NCBI RefSeq assembly: GCF_013404075.1
Contig: NZ_JACBJQ010000036.1
Location: 1 to 59,166 of the forward strand
DNA length: 59,166 nucleotides
Reading direction: 5' to 3'
Source: Mycolicibacterium vinylchloridicum
GTDB taxonomy: Bacteria > Actinomycetota > Actinomycetes > Mycobacteriales > Mycobacteriaceae
Under the pieces are notes generated by a model, which saw nothing but the letters and a program-made list of their open reading frames with translations, did not search any database and was not told the origin of the DNA. Each line of letters begins with the position of its first letter. Positions within the stretch are counted from its first letter, which is position 1. This document shows, in pieces, positions 41,098 through 50,223 of this stretch. Made by a program: the position numbers and the translations under genes.

Positions 41098-41262
41098 ATG
41101 CCTGCAAAATCTGATCCCACGGATATCGACGACGTGGAGCCGCTGGCCGACAGCACCGCGCGCCAAGCCCGGCGAGTCGTGGCGGCCTATGCGAACGACG
41201 CCGACGAGTGTCGCGTCTTCTTGTCGATGCTCGGCATTGGGCCGTCAAAGCTCGAGGCATAG
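41098..41262 (+). CDS. Small conserved protein upstream of otsA (Rv3489-like)
   Basis: A 54-residue acidic protein from ATG 41098 to TAG 41262, with its stop 3 bp before the otsA GTG. It has no signal or TM helix; the middle is a helix (ARQARRVVAAYANDADECRVFLSMLG). M. tuberculosis carries a small gene, Rv3489, in the same place before otsA (Rv3490). The tight spacing implies coupling. Function unknown. Confidence 0.75.
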   Translation: MPAKSDPTDIDDVEPLADSTARQARRVVAAYANDADECRVFLSMLGIGPSKLEA

Positions 41263-41265
41263 CCC

Positions 41266-42723
41266 GTGGCCGGGAGCCAGAAAGCCCGCTCCGGAGATGC
41301 TGATTTCGTGGTGGTCGCCAACCGGCTGCCGATCGACATGGAGCGGCTGCCGGACGGCAGCGTGACCTGGAAACGGAGTCCCGGCGGTCTGGTCACCGCG
41401 CTGGAGCCGCTGCTGCGCAAGCAACGTGGCGCCTGGATCGGCTGGCCGGGCATTGTCGACGGGCCCGAGGAACCCATCGTCGAGGAGGACCTGCAGCTCT
41501 TCCCGGTGCGGTTGTCTGCCGACGACGTCGCCGAGTACTACGAGGGTTTCTCCAACGCGACACTGTGGCCGCTGTACCACGATGTGATCGTCAAGCCGAT
41601 CTATCACCGCGAGTGGTGGGATCGCTACGTCGACGTCAACCGTCGCTTCGCCGAAGCGACGTCGCGCGCGGCGGCCGAGGGTGCCACGGTGTGGGTTCAG
41701 GATTACCAGCTGCAACTCGTGCCCAAGATGCTGCGAATGCTGCGGCCGGACCTGACAATCGGCTTCTTTCTTCACATTCCGTTCCCGCCGGTGGAACTGT
41801 TCATGCAGATGCCGTGGCGGACCGAGATCATCGAAGGCCTGCTCGGCGCGGACCTGGTCGGGTTCCATCTTCCCGGCGGCGCGCAGAACTTCCTGTTTCT
41901 TTCCCGAAGGCTGGTCGGCACCAATACATCTCGAGCCTCGGTTGGCGTCAGGTCACGGTTCGGCGAGGTACAACTGGGCGACCGCACGGTCAAGGTGGGC
42001 GCGTTTCCGATCTCCATCGATTCCGCCGACCTGGACCGCAAGGCGCGCACCCGCGACATCCGTCGAAGGGCGAAGGAGCTGCGCGCCGAGCTCGGCAACC
42101 CCCGCAAGATCCTGCTCGGCGTCGACCGGCTGGACTACACCAAGGGCATCGATGTTCGGCTCAAAGCGTTTTCGGAGTTGCTCGCCGAAGGCCGCGCCAA
42201 GCGCGACGACACCGTGCTGGTGCAACTGGCCACCCCGAGCCGTGAGCGGGTGGAAAGCTACCGGGTGCTGCGCAGCGAAATCGAGCAGCAGGTGGGCCAC
42301 ATCAACGGCGAGTACGGCGAAGTGGGCCACCCGGTGGTGCATTACATCCATCGTCCGGTGCCCCGCGACGACCTGATCGCATTCTTCGTGGCCGCTGACG
42401 TCATGCTGGTGACACCGCTTCGCGACGGGATGAACCTGGTGGCCAAGGAGTACGTCGCCTGTCGCAGCGATCTCGGCGGCGCCCTGGTTCTCAGTGAATT
42501 CACCGGTGCCGCAGCCGAACTCCGTCAGGCTTATTTGACCAACCCGCACGATCTCGAAGGGGTCAAGGACACCATCGAGGCCGCCGTCAATCAGACTGCA
42601 GAAGAGGGGCGCCGCCGGATGCGGGCGCTACGCAGGCAGGTATTGGCCCACGATGTCGACCGGTGGGCGCGGTCCTTCCTCGATGTGCTGGGCAACGCGA
42701 ACAGTCCGGGCGACCCCGACTGA
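41266..42723 (+). CDS. otsA: Alpha,alpha-trehalose-phosphate synthase (OtsA)
   Basis: A 485-residue GT20 enzyme joining a nucleotide-activated glucose to glucose-6-phosphate to give trehalose-6-phosphate in the cytoplasm. Family marks are VVANRLP, the WPG loop (GWPGIV), WVQDYQLQLVP, HIPFPP, VDRLDYTKGI, and RDGMNLVAKEYV near the donor site. The start is GTG 41266, three bases after the small gene. Trehalose is a stress protectant and a precursor of mycolate-carrying glycolipids. It converges on hsd4A with no gap (TGATCA). Confidence 0.96.
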   Translation: MAGSQKARSGDADFVVVANRLPIDMERLPDGSVTWKRSPGGLVTALEPLLRKQRGAWIGWPGIVDGPEEPIVEEDLQLFPVRLSADDVAEYYEGFSNATLWPLYHDVIVKPIYHREWWDRYVDVNRRFAEATSRAAAEGATVWVQDYQLQLVPKMLRMLRPDLTIGFFLHIPFPPVELFMQMPWRTEIIEGLLGADLVGFHLPGGAQNFLFLSRRLVGTNTSRASVGVRSRFGEVQLGDRTVKVGAFPISIDSADLDRKARTRDIRRRAKELRAELGNPRKILLGVDRLDYTKGIDVRLKAFSELLAEGRAKRDDTVLVQLATPSRERVESYRVLRSEIEQQVGHINGEYGEVGHPVVHYIHRPVPRDDLIAFFVAADVMLVTPLRDGMNLVAKEYVACRSDLGGALVLSEFTGAAAELRQAYLTNPHDLEGVKDTIEAAVNQTAEEGRRRMRALRRQVLAHDVDRWARSFLDVLGNANSPGDPD

Positions 42724-43638
42724 TCAGTCGCCCATCAAGCCCATGACGCCGAACGTGCGGTCCGGATCGCGATCAGCAAAGTACGCGCCCATCGAGGCAC
42801 CCAGCGTCGAGGGATCCCACGCAGCTCCGTCGGCATCGAACCGGTGCTCGGCGGTGGGAGCGGCGACCAGCGTGACCGACGGCCCGTAGACGATGAACAC
42901 CTGACCGTTGACCTTGTCCGAGGCAGGCGAGGCCAGGAACCGCACCAGCGTCACCACGTGTTCGGGTGACAACGGGTCGACCTCGCCCTCGGCGAGCTCG
43001 GGAACCTCGCCGAACACGTCGGCCGTCATCGCGGTGCGCGCCCGCGGGGCGATCGCGTTGGCTCGCACGCCGTAACGGCCGAGTGCCCGCGATGCGGTCA
43101 GGGTCAGCGCGGTGATGCCCGCCTTGGCGGCGCCGTAGTTGGCCTGCCCGATCGGCCCGGACAACCCGGCCTCCGAGGTGGTGTTGATGATGCGGCCGTA
43201 GACCGTGCCGTTGTTCTCCTTGGCCTGGTTGCGCCAGTAGGTCGCGGCATTGCGGGTGAGCAGGAAGTGCCCCCGCAGGTGGACCGCGATGACCGCATCC
43301 CAGTCCTCGTCGGTCATGTTGAACAACATGCGGTCGCGGGTGATGCCGGCGTTGTTGACGACGATGTTCAGTCCGCCGAGCCCGTCGGCGCAAGACACCA
43401 GTTCGTCGGCGGTCGAGCGCTGGCTGATATCGCCGGCAACTGCCACGCCCTTGGATCCGGCGGCGGCGATCTCGTCCAGCACGTCGGATTCGTCGAGTGC
43501 CTTGGGCATGTCGTTGACCACGACCGTCGCCCCGGATTTGGCCAACCCGACGGCCTCGGCGCGGCCCAGGCCAGCGGCGGCACCGGTCACCACCGCTACC
43601 CGTCCGGACAGATCAATCGCGTCGTCTTGTGCAGTCAA
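42724..43638 (-). CDS. hsd4A: 17-beta-hydroxysteroid dehydrogenase-type SDR (Hsd4A, Rv3502c-like)
   Basis: A 304-residue SDR collinear with M. tuberculosis Rv3502c. Motifs: TGAAAGLGRAEA, NNAGITRDRMLFNM, TTSEAGLSGPIGQANYGAAKAG (Ser, Tyr-x3-Lys), and a C-terminal extension of about 45 residues. The start is TTG 43638, 13 bp after the fdxD stop. It is thought to act in steroid side-chain beta-oxidation as a hydroxyacyl-CoA or 17-beta-hydroxysteroid dehydrogenase. In M. tuberculosis the mce4 import operon follows it; here otsA converges on it. Confidence 0.9.
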   Translation of the reverse strand: MTAQDDAIDLSGRVAVVTGAAAGLGRAEAVGLAKSGATVVVNDMPKALDESDVLDEIAAAGSKGVAVAGDISQRSTADELVSCADGLGGLNIVVNNAGITRDRMLFNMTDEDWDAVIAVHLRGHFLLTRNAATYWRNQAKENNGTVYGRIINTTSEAGLSGPIGQANYGAAKAGITALTLTASRALGRYGVRANAIAPRARTAMTADVFGEVPELAEGEVDPLSPEHVVTLVRFLASPASDKVNGQVFIVYGPSVTLVAAPTAEHRFDADGAAWDPSTLGASMGAYFADRDPDRTFGVMGLMGD

Positions 43639-43651
43639 CTTACGAATACCT

Positions 43652-43843
43652 CTAGTCTTTGCGGGTCAGGGCGGCGCGGGGGCATTCGGCGATGGACTGC
43701 TCGGCCGCATCCTCCCGGTCCGCGGGGATCGGGTCCTTGGTCACGATGACGTAGTCCTCATCGTCGAGTTCGAACAGGTCCGGCGCGATTCCCACGCAGA
43801 CAGCGTTACCTTCACAACGATCGCGATCGACTTCGACTCGCAC
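43652..43843 (-). CDS. fdxD: 3Fe-4S ferredoxin (FdxD, Rv3503c-like)
   Basis: A 63-residue ferredoxin starting at GTG 43843 with AAGGAGG 6-7 bases upstream. Ligand Cys are at 10, 16 (CEGNAVC) and 54 (ECP), the single 3Fe-4S pattern. It is first in an operon with hsd4A and diverges from fadE26 across a KstR box. It may donate electrons to a KstR-regulon P450 such as CYP125 or CYP142. Confidence 0.92.
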   Translation of the reverse strand: MRVEVDRDRCEGNAVCVGIAPDLFELDDEDYVIVTKDPIPADREDAAEQSIAECPRAALTRKD

Positions 43844-43947
43844 GACAACCTCCTTGGCTGACAGACCCCGGCGGCGGGGCGTTCGCAGCACCACGATACG
43901 ACCTGATGGAGCGACACCTGGTCTGAACCGGCGCTGGACCACAAGAC

Positions 43948-43961
43948 TAGAACGTGTTACA
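43948..43961. promoter_or_regulatory. KstR operator between fdxD and fadE26
   Basis: TAGAACGTGTTACA matches the KstR consensus at all fixed positions and is identical to the box at 55247-55260. On the minus strand it overlaps TAGTCT, a -10-like element for fdxD, in the same geometry as fadD19. KstR represses cholesterol catabolism genes until a sterol acyl-CoA intermediate is bound. Confidence 0.85.
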
Positions 43962-44018
43962 ACCAGGAGTGTCGGCGGGTCGCCGACGGCGACGAACTCC
44001 AACGAAGGATCAAGTGCG

Positions 44019-45203
44019 ATGCGGATCAGTTACACCCCTGAACAAGAGGAGCTGCGCCGCGAACTGCGGGCCTATTTCGGCAAGCTGATGACCCCTGAGC
44101 GCCAGGAAGCGCTGATGTCGACGACCGGCGGCGAGATCGGCACCGGCAACGTCTACCGCGAGACCGTGTCCCAGATGGGCAAGGACGGCTGGCTCACCCT
44201 GAACTGGCCGACGGAGTACGGCGGCCAGAACCGCGACCCGATGGACTCGCTGATCTTCACCGACGAGGCCGCCATCGCGGGCGCGCCCGTGCCCTTCCTG
44301 ACCATCAACAGCGTCGCGCCGACGATCATGGCGTTCGGCACCGACGAGCAGAAGTCGTTCTATCTGCCCAAGATCGCCGCCGGGGATCTGCACTTCGCGA
44401 TCGGCTATTCCGAGCCCGGCGCCGGCACAGACCTGGCGGCGCTGCGCACGACCGCGGTGCGCGATGGCGACGACTACGTGGTCAACGGCCAGAAGATGTG
44501 GACCAGCCTGATCCAGTACGCCGACTACGTGTGGCTGGCGGTGCGGACCAACCCGGAGGCCAAGAAGCACCGTGGCATCTCGGTGCTGATCGTGCCGACC
44601 ACATCCGAGGGCTTCTCGTGGACGCCGGTGCACACGATGGCCGGTGTCGGCACCAGCGCCACCTACTATCAGGACGTCCGGGTGCCCGTCTCCACTCGCG
44701 TCGGTGAGGAGAACGGCGGCTGGAAGCTGGTCACCAATCAGCTGAATCATGAGCGCGTCGCCCTGGTTTCGGCCCAGCCGATCTTCCTGGCACTCAACCA
44801 GGTTCGCGAGTGGGCGCAGAACACCAAGGATGTCCACGGCAATCGCCTGGTCGACTCGGAGTGGGTGCAGCTCAACCTCGCCCGCGTGCTGGCCAAGGCC
44901 GAGTACCTCAAGCTGATCAACTGGGAACTCGCCTCCGCCAAGAGCGGAACGCTCAGCCCGGCCGACGCCTCGGCGGCCAAGGTCTTCGGCACCGAGCTGG
45001 CCACCGAGGCCTACCGGCTGCTGATGGAAATTCTCGGGCCCTCGGCCACGCTGCGCCAGGATTCCCACGGAGCGCTGCTGCGCGGTCGTGTCGAGCGGAT
45101 GCACCGCGCGGCCCTGATCCTCACCTTCGGTGGCGGCACCAACGAGATCCAGCGCGACATCATCGGCATGGTCGCGCTGGGCCTGCCCCGAGTCAACCGC
45201 TGA
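44019..45203 (+). CDS. fadE26: Acyl-CoA dehydrogenase FadE26 (ChsE4)
   Basis: A 394-residue acyl-CoA dehydrogenase. FAD-binding signatures include GYSEPGAGTDLAAL and KMWTSLIQYADYVW; the C-terminal TFGGGTNEIQRDIIGMVALG is standard. Glu245 in QLNHERV is at the position of the catalytic base in this branch. In M. tuberculosis FadE26 and FadE27 form an alpha2-beta2 heterotetramer that dehydrogenates 3-oxo-cholest-4-en-26-oyl-CoA, the first side-chain beta-oxidation step. The start ATG 44019 is preceded by GAAGGA. It heads a fadE26-fadE27-fadD17 operon behind a KstR box. Confidence 0.93.
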   Translation: MRISYTPEQEELRRELRAYFGKLMTPERQEALMSTTGGEIGTGNVYRETVSQMGKDGWLTLNWPTEYGGQNRDPMDSLIFTDEAAIAGAPVPFLTINSVAPTIMAFGTDEQKSFYLPKIAAGDLHFAIGYSEPGAGTDLAALRTTAVRDGDDYVVNGQKMWTSLIQYADYVWLAVRTNPEAKKHRGISVLIVPTTSEGFSWTPVHTMAGVGTSATYYQDVRVPVSTRVGEENGGWKLVTNQLNHERVALVSAQPIFLALNQVREWAQNTKDVHGNRLVDSEWVQLNLARVLAKAEYLKLINWELASAKSGTLSPADASAAKVFGTELATEAYRLLMEILGPSATLRQDSHGALLRGRVERMHRAALILTFGGGTNEIQRDIIGMVALGLPRVNR

Positions 45204-45236
45204 CCACCGACAGACCTGAAGAGAAGTAGGACCGAA

Positions 45237-46334
45237 ATGGATTTCACCAGAACAGAAGCCGCGCAGGATCTCTCGGGTCTGGTCGGCACCATCGTCGACG
45301 CGGTGTGCACACCGCAGCATCAGCGTGAGCTCGACAGCCTCGAGCAGCGCTTCGATACCGAGCTGTGGCGCAAGCTGATCGACGCCGACATCCTGTCGAC
45401 GGCGGCGCCGGAATCGGTGGGCGGCGGCGGCTTCGGCGTGCTGGAGCAGACGGCGATCCTCGCGGCACTGGGCCGCCAGCTCGCCGCCGTGCCGTATCTG
45501 GAGTCGGTCGTCTTGGGCGCCGGCGCGCTCGCCCGGTTCGGTAGCCCCGAACAACGTGAGGCGTGGGCGGCCCCGGCGGTGGCCGGCGAGAAGATCCTGG
45601 CCGTGGCCCTCGACGGGGAATTCGGCCAGGGCCCGGTGCAGGCGACCGCCGCCGGCGACGGGTTCAAGCTGACCGGTACCCGCACCCAGGTCGAGTTCGG
45701 CCCTGTCGCCGACGCGTTCCTGGTTCCGGCTGAAACTGATTCCGGCACAAAGGTCTTCATCGTGGCCGCCAGCGACGCGGGGGTTTCGGTGACCCCGCTT
45801 CTGACCACCGGCAAGACCAGTGCGGGCGAGCTCGATCTCGCCGGTGTCGAGGTCGGGGCCGATCGGGTCGTCGGCGACGGCGACGTCCTGGCCTGGTTGA
45901 CCACACACAAGACATTGGGCCACACAGCCTTCCAGCTCGGTGTGCTGGAGCGTGCGCTGGAGCTGACGGCCGAGTACGCCCGCACCCGTGAGCAGTTCGA
46001 CCGCCCGATCGGCAGTTTCCAGGCGGTTTCGGCACGGCTGGCCGACGACTACATCGACATCAAGGGCCTGGGGCTGGCACTCGTTCAGGCGTCGTGGCGG
46101 CTGTCTGAGGATCTGCCCGCCGATGTCGAGGTGGCCACGGCCGCGTTCTGGGCGGCCGAGGCCGGGCATCGGGTGGCTCACACCACCGTGCACGTCCACG
46201 GCGGAGTCGGCATCGACACCGACCACCAGGTCCACCGCTACTTCATCACCGCCAAGCAGATCGAGTTCGCACTCGGCGGCGCCACCGCGCAGCTGCGTCA
46301 GATCGGCCGCGAGCTGGCCGACACGCCGGCTTGA
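45237..46334 (+). CDS. fadE27: Acyl-CoA dehydrogenase FadE27 (ChsE5)
   Basis: A 365-residue acyl-CoA dehydrogenase-fold partner of FadE26. The usual catalytic Glu region is changed (TTHKTLGHTAFQLG), and C-terminal cofactor contacts are partly altered (HVHGGVGIDTDHQVHRYF). This fits the known heteromeric enzymes where FAD is shared across the two different subunits. It follows fadE26 by 33 bp and ends in overlap with the fadD17 region. Confidence 0.92.
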   Translation: MDFTRTEAAQDLSGLVGTIVDAVCTPQHQRELDSLEQRFDTELWRKLIDADILSTAAPESVGGGGFGVLEQTAILAALGRQLAAVPYLESVVLGAGALARFGSPEQREAWAAPAVAGEKILAVALDGEFGQGPVQATAAGDGFKLTGTRTQVEFGPVADAFLVPAETDSGTKVFIVAASDAGVSVTPLLTTGKTSAGELDLAGVEVGADRVVGDGDVLAWLTTHKTLGHTAFQLGVLERALELTAEYARTREQFDRPIGSFQAVSARLADDYIDIKGLGLALVQASWRLSEDLPADVEVATAAFWAAEAGHRVAHTTVHVHGGVGIDTDHQVHRYFITAKQIEFALGGATAQLRQIGRELADTPA

Positions 46335-46342
46335 GCGGACCC

Positions 46343-47866
46343 GTGAGCGACGAGCAGACCGTCACCGATCTGCTCGTGCGGTTGGCCGACGTCGACGATC
46401 GCGGTATCCACGCCGACGACGGCTCGTATTCGACCTGGCGCCAACATATTCAGGATGCCGCCGACCTGGCGGCAGCGTGCAAGGCCAGACTCGATCCGGC
46501 GAAGCCACCGCACATCGGCGTGCTGCTCGGCAACACGCCGTTCTTCTCCTCGTTGCTGGTGGCGGCCGCACTGGCCGGGCTGGTCCCGGTCGGGTTGAAC
46601 CCCACCCGCCGCGGTGAGGCGCTGGCCCGCGACATCCAGAAAGCCGATTGTCAGTTCGTCCTCGCTGACGGTGACCTCCAAAGTTACGGCGCCGGTTTCG
46701 TCCCCGAGGGCATGGCCGTCGTCGACGTCGGATCGTCCGCCTGGGCCGATGAGCTCGGCCAGTTCCGCGGCTCACCGGTCACGTTCGCGCCCAGCCACTT
46801 CGACGATCTGTTCATGCTGATCTTCACCTCGGGCACCAGCGGCGATCCGAAGGCGGTGCGCTGCACGCACGAGAAGGTCGCATTTCCCGGAGTGATGCTG
46901 GCCGAGCGGTTCGGGCTGGGGCCCACCGATACCTGCTACCTGTCGATGCCGCTGTTCCACTCGAATGCGGTGATGGCAGGCTGGGCGGTCGCGGTCGCCG
47001 CCGGGGCATCGATTGCGTTGCGGCGCAAGTTCTCCGCCTCGCAGTTCATTCCCGACGTCCGGCGGTTCAACGCCACCTACGCCAACTACGTCGGCAAGCC
47101 GATGTCCTACATCCTGGCCACCCCGGCGCAGCCTGACGACGCCGACAATCCGTTGCGGATCGTCTACGGCAACGAGGCCGCGCCGCGCGATATCGACCGG
47201 TTTGCACAACGTTTCGGCGTGATCGTCGTCGACGGATTCGGCTCCACCGAGGGCGGGGTGAACATCGCCCGCACCCCGGACACCCCCGAGGGCGCGCTGG
47301 GTCCGCTGCCCGAAGGCCTCGAGATCATCGACGTCCAGACCGGGCAGCCGTGCCCGCCCGGGGTGATCGGCGAGCTGGTAAACCTCACCGGCCCAGGCAA
47401 TTTCCGCGGCTACTACAACGCCCCAGATGCCGAAACCGAGCGGATGACCGGCGGGATCTACCACAGCGGAGATCTGGCCTACCGGGACGACGCCGGCTAC
47501 GTGCACTTCGCCGGCCGGCTGGGTGACTGGATGCGGGTCGACGGCGAGAACCTGGGCACCGCGCCGATCGAGCGCGTGCTGATGCGCTATCCCGATGTGA
47601 CCGAGGCCGTGGTGTATCCGATCCCCGACCCGTCGGTCGGCGATCGGGTGATGGCCGCGCTGGTGCTACCCGAGGGTACGGACTTCGATCCGGCGGCCTT
47701 CCGCGAATTCTTGGCTGCCCAGAACGATCTCGGACCCAAGCAATGGCCGTCGTTCGTGCGGGTGAGCACCGCGTTGCCGAGCACCGAGACGTTCAAGATC
47801 ATCAAGCGCAGGCTGTCCGCCGAGGCGCTGGAGTGCGCGGACCCGGTGTTCGAGATCCCGCGTTAG
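46343..47866 (+). CDS. fadD17: Acyl-CoA synthetase FadD17
   Basis: A 507-residue adenylate-forming enzyme. The ATP loop is FTSGTSGDPKAV, the adenine motif FGSTEGG, the hinge SGDLAYRDDAGYVHFAGRLGDWMRVDGEN, and the C-terminal Lys lies in FKIIKRRL. The start is taken at GTG 46343, which matches the family N-terminus; a TTG at 46331 overlaps the fadE27 stop. FadD17 activates steroid side-chain acids (shorter chains than FadD19). Its stop overlaps the convergent ilvX stop. Confidence 0.92.
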   Translation: MSDEQTVTDLLVRLADVDDRGIHADDGSYSTWRQHIQDAADLAAACKARLDPAKPPHIGVLLGNTPFFSSLLVAAALAGLVPVGLNPTRRGEALARDIQKADCQFVLADGDLQSYGAGFVPEGMAVVDVGSSAWADELGQFRGSPVTFAPSHFDDLFMLIFTSGTSGDPKAVRCTHEKVAFPGVMLAERFGLGPTDTCYLSMPLFHSNAVMAGWAVAVAAGASIALRRKFSASQFIPDVRRFNATYANYVGKPMSYILATPAQPDDADNPLRIVYGNEAAPRDIDRFAQRFGVIVVDGFGSTEGGVNIARTPDTPEGALGPLPEGLEIIDVQTGQPCPPGVIGELVNLTGPGNFRGYYNAPDAETERMTGGIYHSGDLAYRDDAGYVHFAGRLGDWMRVDGENLGTAPIERVLMRYPDVTEAVVYPIPDPSVGDRVMAALVLPEGTDFDPAAFREFLAAQNDLGPKQWPSFVRVSTALPSTETFKIIKRRLSAEALECADPVFEIPR

Positions 47867-49419
47867 GACGCGATCGAGGGCATGACCGCCTCGATCAGGT
47901 GGGGTCCCGGCTCGTCGAAAGCCCACTGCAGGGCATCGGCAAGCTCCTCGGCCGTGCCAACCCGGCGGGCAGGCACCCCCATACCTTTAGCGATGCGCAC
48001 GAAATCCAGTGTGGGTCCGGTCAAATCGAGAAGCGCCTCAGCCTTGGGCCCTGGGCCCGCCCCGGCCGCCTCGGCGCCGACCCGCTGCAGTTCGATCCGC
48101 AGGATGTCGTAGGCGCGATTGGCGTAGACGACCGTGGTGACGTCGAGGCCCTCGCGGGCTTGGGTCCACAACGCCGAGATGGTGTACATCGCCGAACCGT
48201 CGGACTCCAGGCACAGCACCGGATGGTCCGGCGCGGCGATCGCGGCTCCGACCGATACCGGCAACGCATAGCCGATCGCACCGCCGGTGAGGGTGAGCCA
48301 GTCGTGTGCCGGGGCGCCCGCCGTCGCCTGCGGCAGAAGGACTCCCGACGTGTTCGCCTCATCGACGACGATGGCCCGTTCGGGCAGCAACGCGCCGATG
48401 ACATCGGCTGACGTCATCACCGTGAGCGGCCCGCTCGGCAGGGCCGGTCGCGACGGCGCCGCGGTGGCCGCGATCTCGCCCGGTGCGACCTTGTCGGCCA
48501 AGGCCTCCAATGCGGCGGCGGCGCCGACCGGGCCGGCCAAGGTATGCACCGCGCAGCCGTCGGGCACCAGGTCGCTGGCCTTGCCGGGATAGGCGAAGAA
48601 CGAGACCGGATGGGGTGCACCGGCCAGCACGAGGTGCCGGGCACCGGCGAGCTGGGCGACGGCGGCCTCGGCGAAATAGGCCAGCCGCTCCACGGCCGGC
48701 ACCCCTGCCCCGCGCTCGAGTCGGGCCGGAAACGTCTCGCACAACACCCGCGCGCCGCTGGCCTGTGCGAGCCGGACCGCCGCGGACAGGCCGGCCACAC
48801 CGGTGGCGTCGCCGCCGACCATGATCACCGTCGGCTCGCCGGCGCGTAGTACGTCCGCTACCTGCCCCAGATCGATGATCGCCGAATCCGGCTGTCCCGC
48901 AGAACTGTCCGGAGTCGACGCGCCCTCGTTCCAGGAGACGTCGGCGGGCAGGATCAGGGTGGAGATGTGCCTACCGGCGCGTGCCGTCGCGATGGCCTCA
49001 GCGGTATCGGCGGCCACATCGGCGACCGCCAGGCTGCGGCGCAGCCAGCCCGACACGGTGCCGGCCACCGAGTCGATATCGGACTCCAGCGGCGCGTCGT
49101 ACTTCTTGTGATAGGTCGCGTGATCACCGACGACGACCACCATCGGCACATGCGCCCGTCGCGCGTTGTGCAGGTTGGCCAGCCCGTTGCCCAGTCCTGG
49201 ACCGAGGTGCAACAGCACTGCAGCGGGCTTGCCGGCAATGCGCGCGTACCCGTCAGCGGCGCCGGTGGCGACCCCTTCGAACAGTGTGAGCACACCGCGC
49301 ATCTTCGGCACCATGTCCAGTGCGGCGACGAAGTGCATCTCGGAGGTGCCGGGATTGGCGAAGCACACATCAACGCCACCGTCGACCAACGTCGTGATCA
49401 GTGCCTGTGCGCCATTCAC
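47863..49419 (-). CDS. ilvX: IlvX, thiamine-diphosphate-dependent acetolactate-synthase-like protein
   Basis: A 518-residue ThDP enzyme. The N-terminal domain has the cofactor-activating Glu (TLFEGVATGAADGYAR), and the C-terminal domain has the ThDP motif starting LESDGSAMYTIS and ending YANRAYD. It lacks the large insert and FAD features of true acetohydroxyacid synthase, matching M. tuberculosis IlvX (Rv3509c), whose AHAS activity is doubtful. Relatives include benzoylformate decarboxylases and 2-hydroxyacyl-CoA lyase-like proteins. GTG start at 49419. A remnant of the nitronate monooxygenase 3' end lies 27 bp upstream. Confidence 0.88.
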   Translation of the reverse strand: MNGAQALITTLVDGGVDVCFANPGTSEMHFVAALDMVPKMRGVLTLFEGVATGAADGYARIAGKPAAVLLHLGPGLGNGLANLHNARRAHVPMVVVVGDHATYHKKYDAPLESDIDSVAGTVSGWLRRSLAVADVAADTAEAIATARAGRHISTLILPADVSWNEGASTPDSSAGQPDSAIIDLGQVADVLRAGEPTVIMVGGDATGVAGLSAAVRLAQASGARVLCETFPARLERGAGVPAVERLAYFAEAAVAQLAGARHLVLAGAPHPVSFFAYPGKASDLVPDGCAVHTLAGPVGAAAALEALADKVAPGEIAATAAPSRPALPSGPLTVMTSADVIGALLPERAIVVDEANTSGVLLPQATAGAPAHDWLTLTGGAIGYALPVSVGAAIAAPDHPVLCLESDGSAMYTISALWTQAREGLDVTTVVYANRAYDILRIELQRVGAEAAGAGPGPKAEALLDLTGPTLDFVRIAKGMGVPARRVGTAEELADALQWAFDEPGPHLIEAVMPSIAS

Positions 49420-49446
49420 CCGACCGAGCTTAATCAGCGAGGCGCC

Positions 49447-49468
49447 CTAGTTGTCGCGGATCGTGTCC
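49447..49468 (-). repeat. Direct repeat copy A: remnant of the nitronate monooxygenase 3' end
   Basis: The minus strand reads codons for D-T-I-R-D-N and a TAG stop. It is 20/22 identical to 52463-52484, the true 3' end of the nitronate monooxygenase gene (D-T-I-R-D-S-stop), with 17 identical consecutive bases TGTCGCGGATCGTGTCC. Similarity stops abruptly after the repeat. Confidence 0.8.
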
Positions 49469-49518
49469 GGAGTTGTGTACCCAGACCGTTGTCGGTGAGG
49501 TTGGCTACGGTCGGATAC

Positions 49519-50223
49519 ATGGGCTATCGCGAGGTCGCGCCCGCGCTACCGCTGCGGCCGCTGGTCGAATGCGTCTGGCGGTCCGACGGTCACAGACCTA
49601 CTCACGTGCTGCCCGACGGGTGCATGGATCTGATCGAACTGAACGGCTCGATCGTGGTGGCCGGTCCGGACACCGCGTCCTTCGTCAGCGACCACGAATC
49701 GGTCGAGGTGACAGGCATGCGGTTCCACCCTGGTGTACTGCCCCGGTTGCTCGGCGTGCCTGCGGCCGAGCTGCTCAACGATCGAGTTCCGCTGGCCGAG
49801 CTGCGCCCCGACGTACGCGGCTCGCTCACCGACGTCACTGGACAACTACTCAACGGCGAACCCACCAAGGAAACAGCACCCTGGTCCCTCCCGCAGCTCG
49901 GGGCAGTGACCAATGCGCTGGGACACGGCGCCGCAGTGAGTGATGTCGCCAGTGAAATCGGTTGGTCGACAAGACATTTACAGCGACAATGTGTCAACGT
50001 GTACGGCTATGGCCCGGCCATGCTGCGACGGGTCCTGCGCTTCAGACGGGCGGTCGCGATGCTGCGTGCCGAGGCCTCCGTCGCTGAAACCACCGCTCGA
50101 GTCGGCTATGCCGACCAGCCACATCTGCACCGGGAGGTGCGCACATTCTCCGGCCTGCCCGTCGCGGCGGTCGTCATCCCAGCGCCCCAAACAGATCAAC
50201 CGTCGTGCCGTCTGGGTCCGTGA
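49519..50223 (+). CDS. AraC family transcriptional regulator
   Basis: A 234-residue regulator. The N-terminal domain (about 1-100) is a DUF6597-type sensor (LPLRPLVECVWRS...HVLPDGCMDLI...FHPG). The C-terminal AraC DNA-binding domain (about 125-225) contains VSDVASEIGWSTRHLQRQC and a second HTH VAETTARVGYADQPHLHREVRTFSG. The ATG at 49519 is chosen since family members begin with a residue stretch like GYREVAPA. It is the first gene inside the direct-repeat-flanked cassette and overlaps the convergent VOC gene by 50 bp. Confidence 0.88.
   Translation: MGYREVAPALPLRPLVECVWRSDGHRPTHVLPDGCMDLIELNGSIVVAGPDTASFVSDHESVEVTGMRFHPGVLPRLLGVPAAELLNDRVPLAELRPDVRGSLTDVTGQLLNGEPTKETAPWSLPQLGAVTNALGHGAAVSDVASEIGWSTRHLQRQCVNVYGYGPAMLRRVLRFRRAVAMLRAEASVAETTARVGYADQPHLHREVRTFSGLPVAAVVIPAPQTDQPSCRLGP

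Noticed and set aside
44010..46235. 741-residue minus-strand open frame opposite fadE26/fadE27
   Set aside because: Antisense shadow of two clear acyl-CoA dehydrogenase genes, with no recognisable motif.
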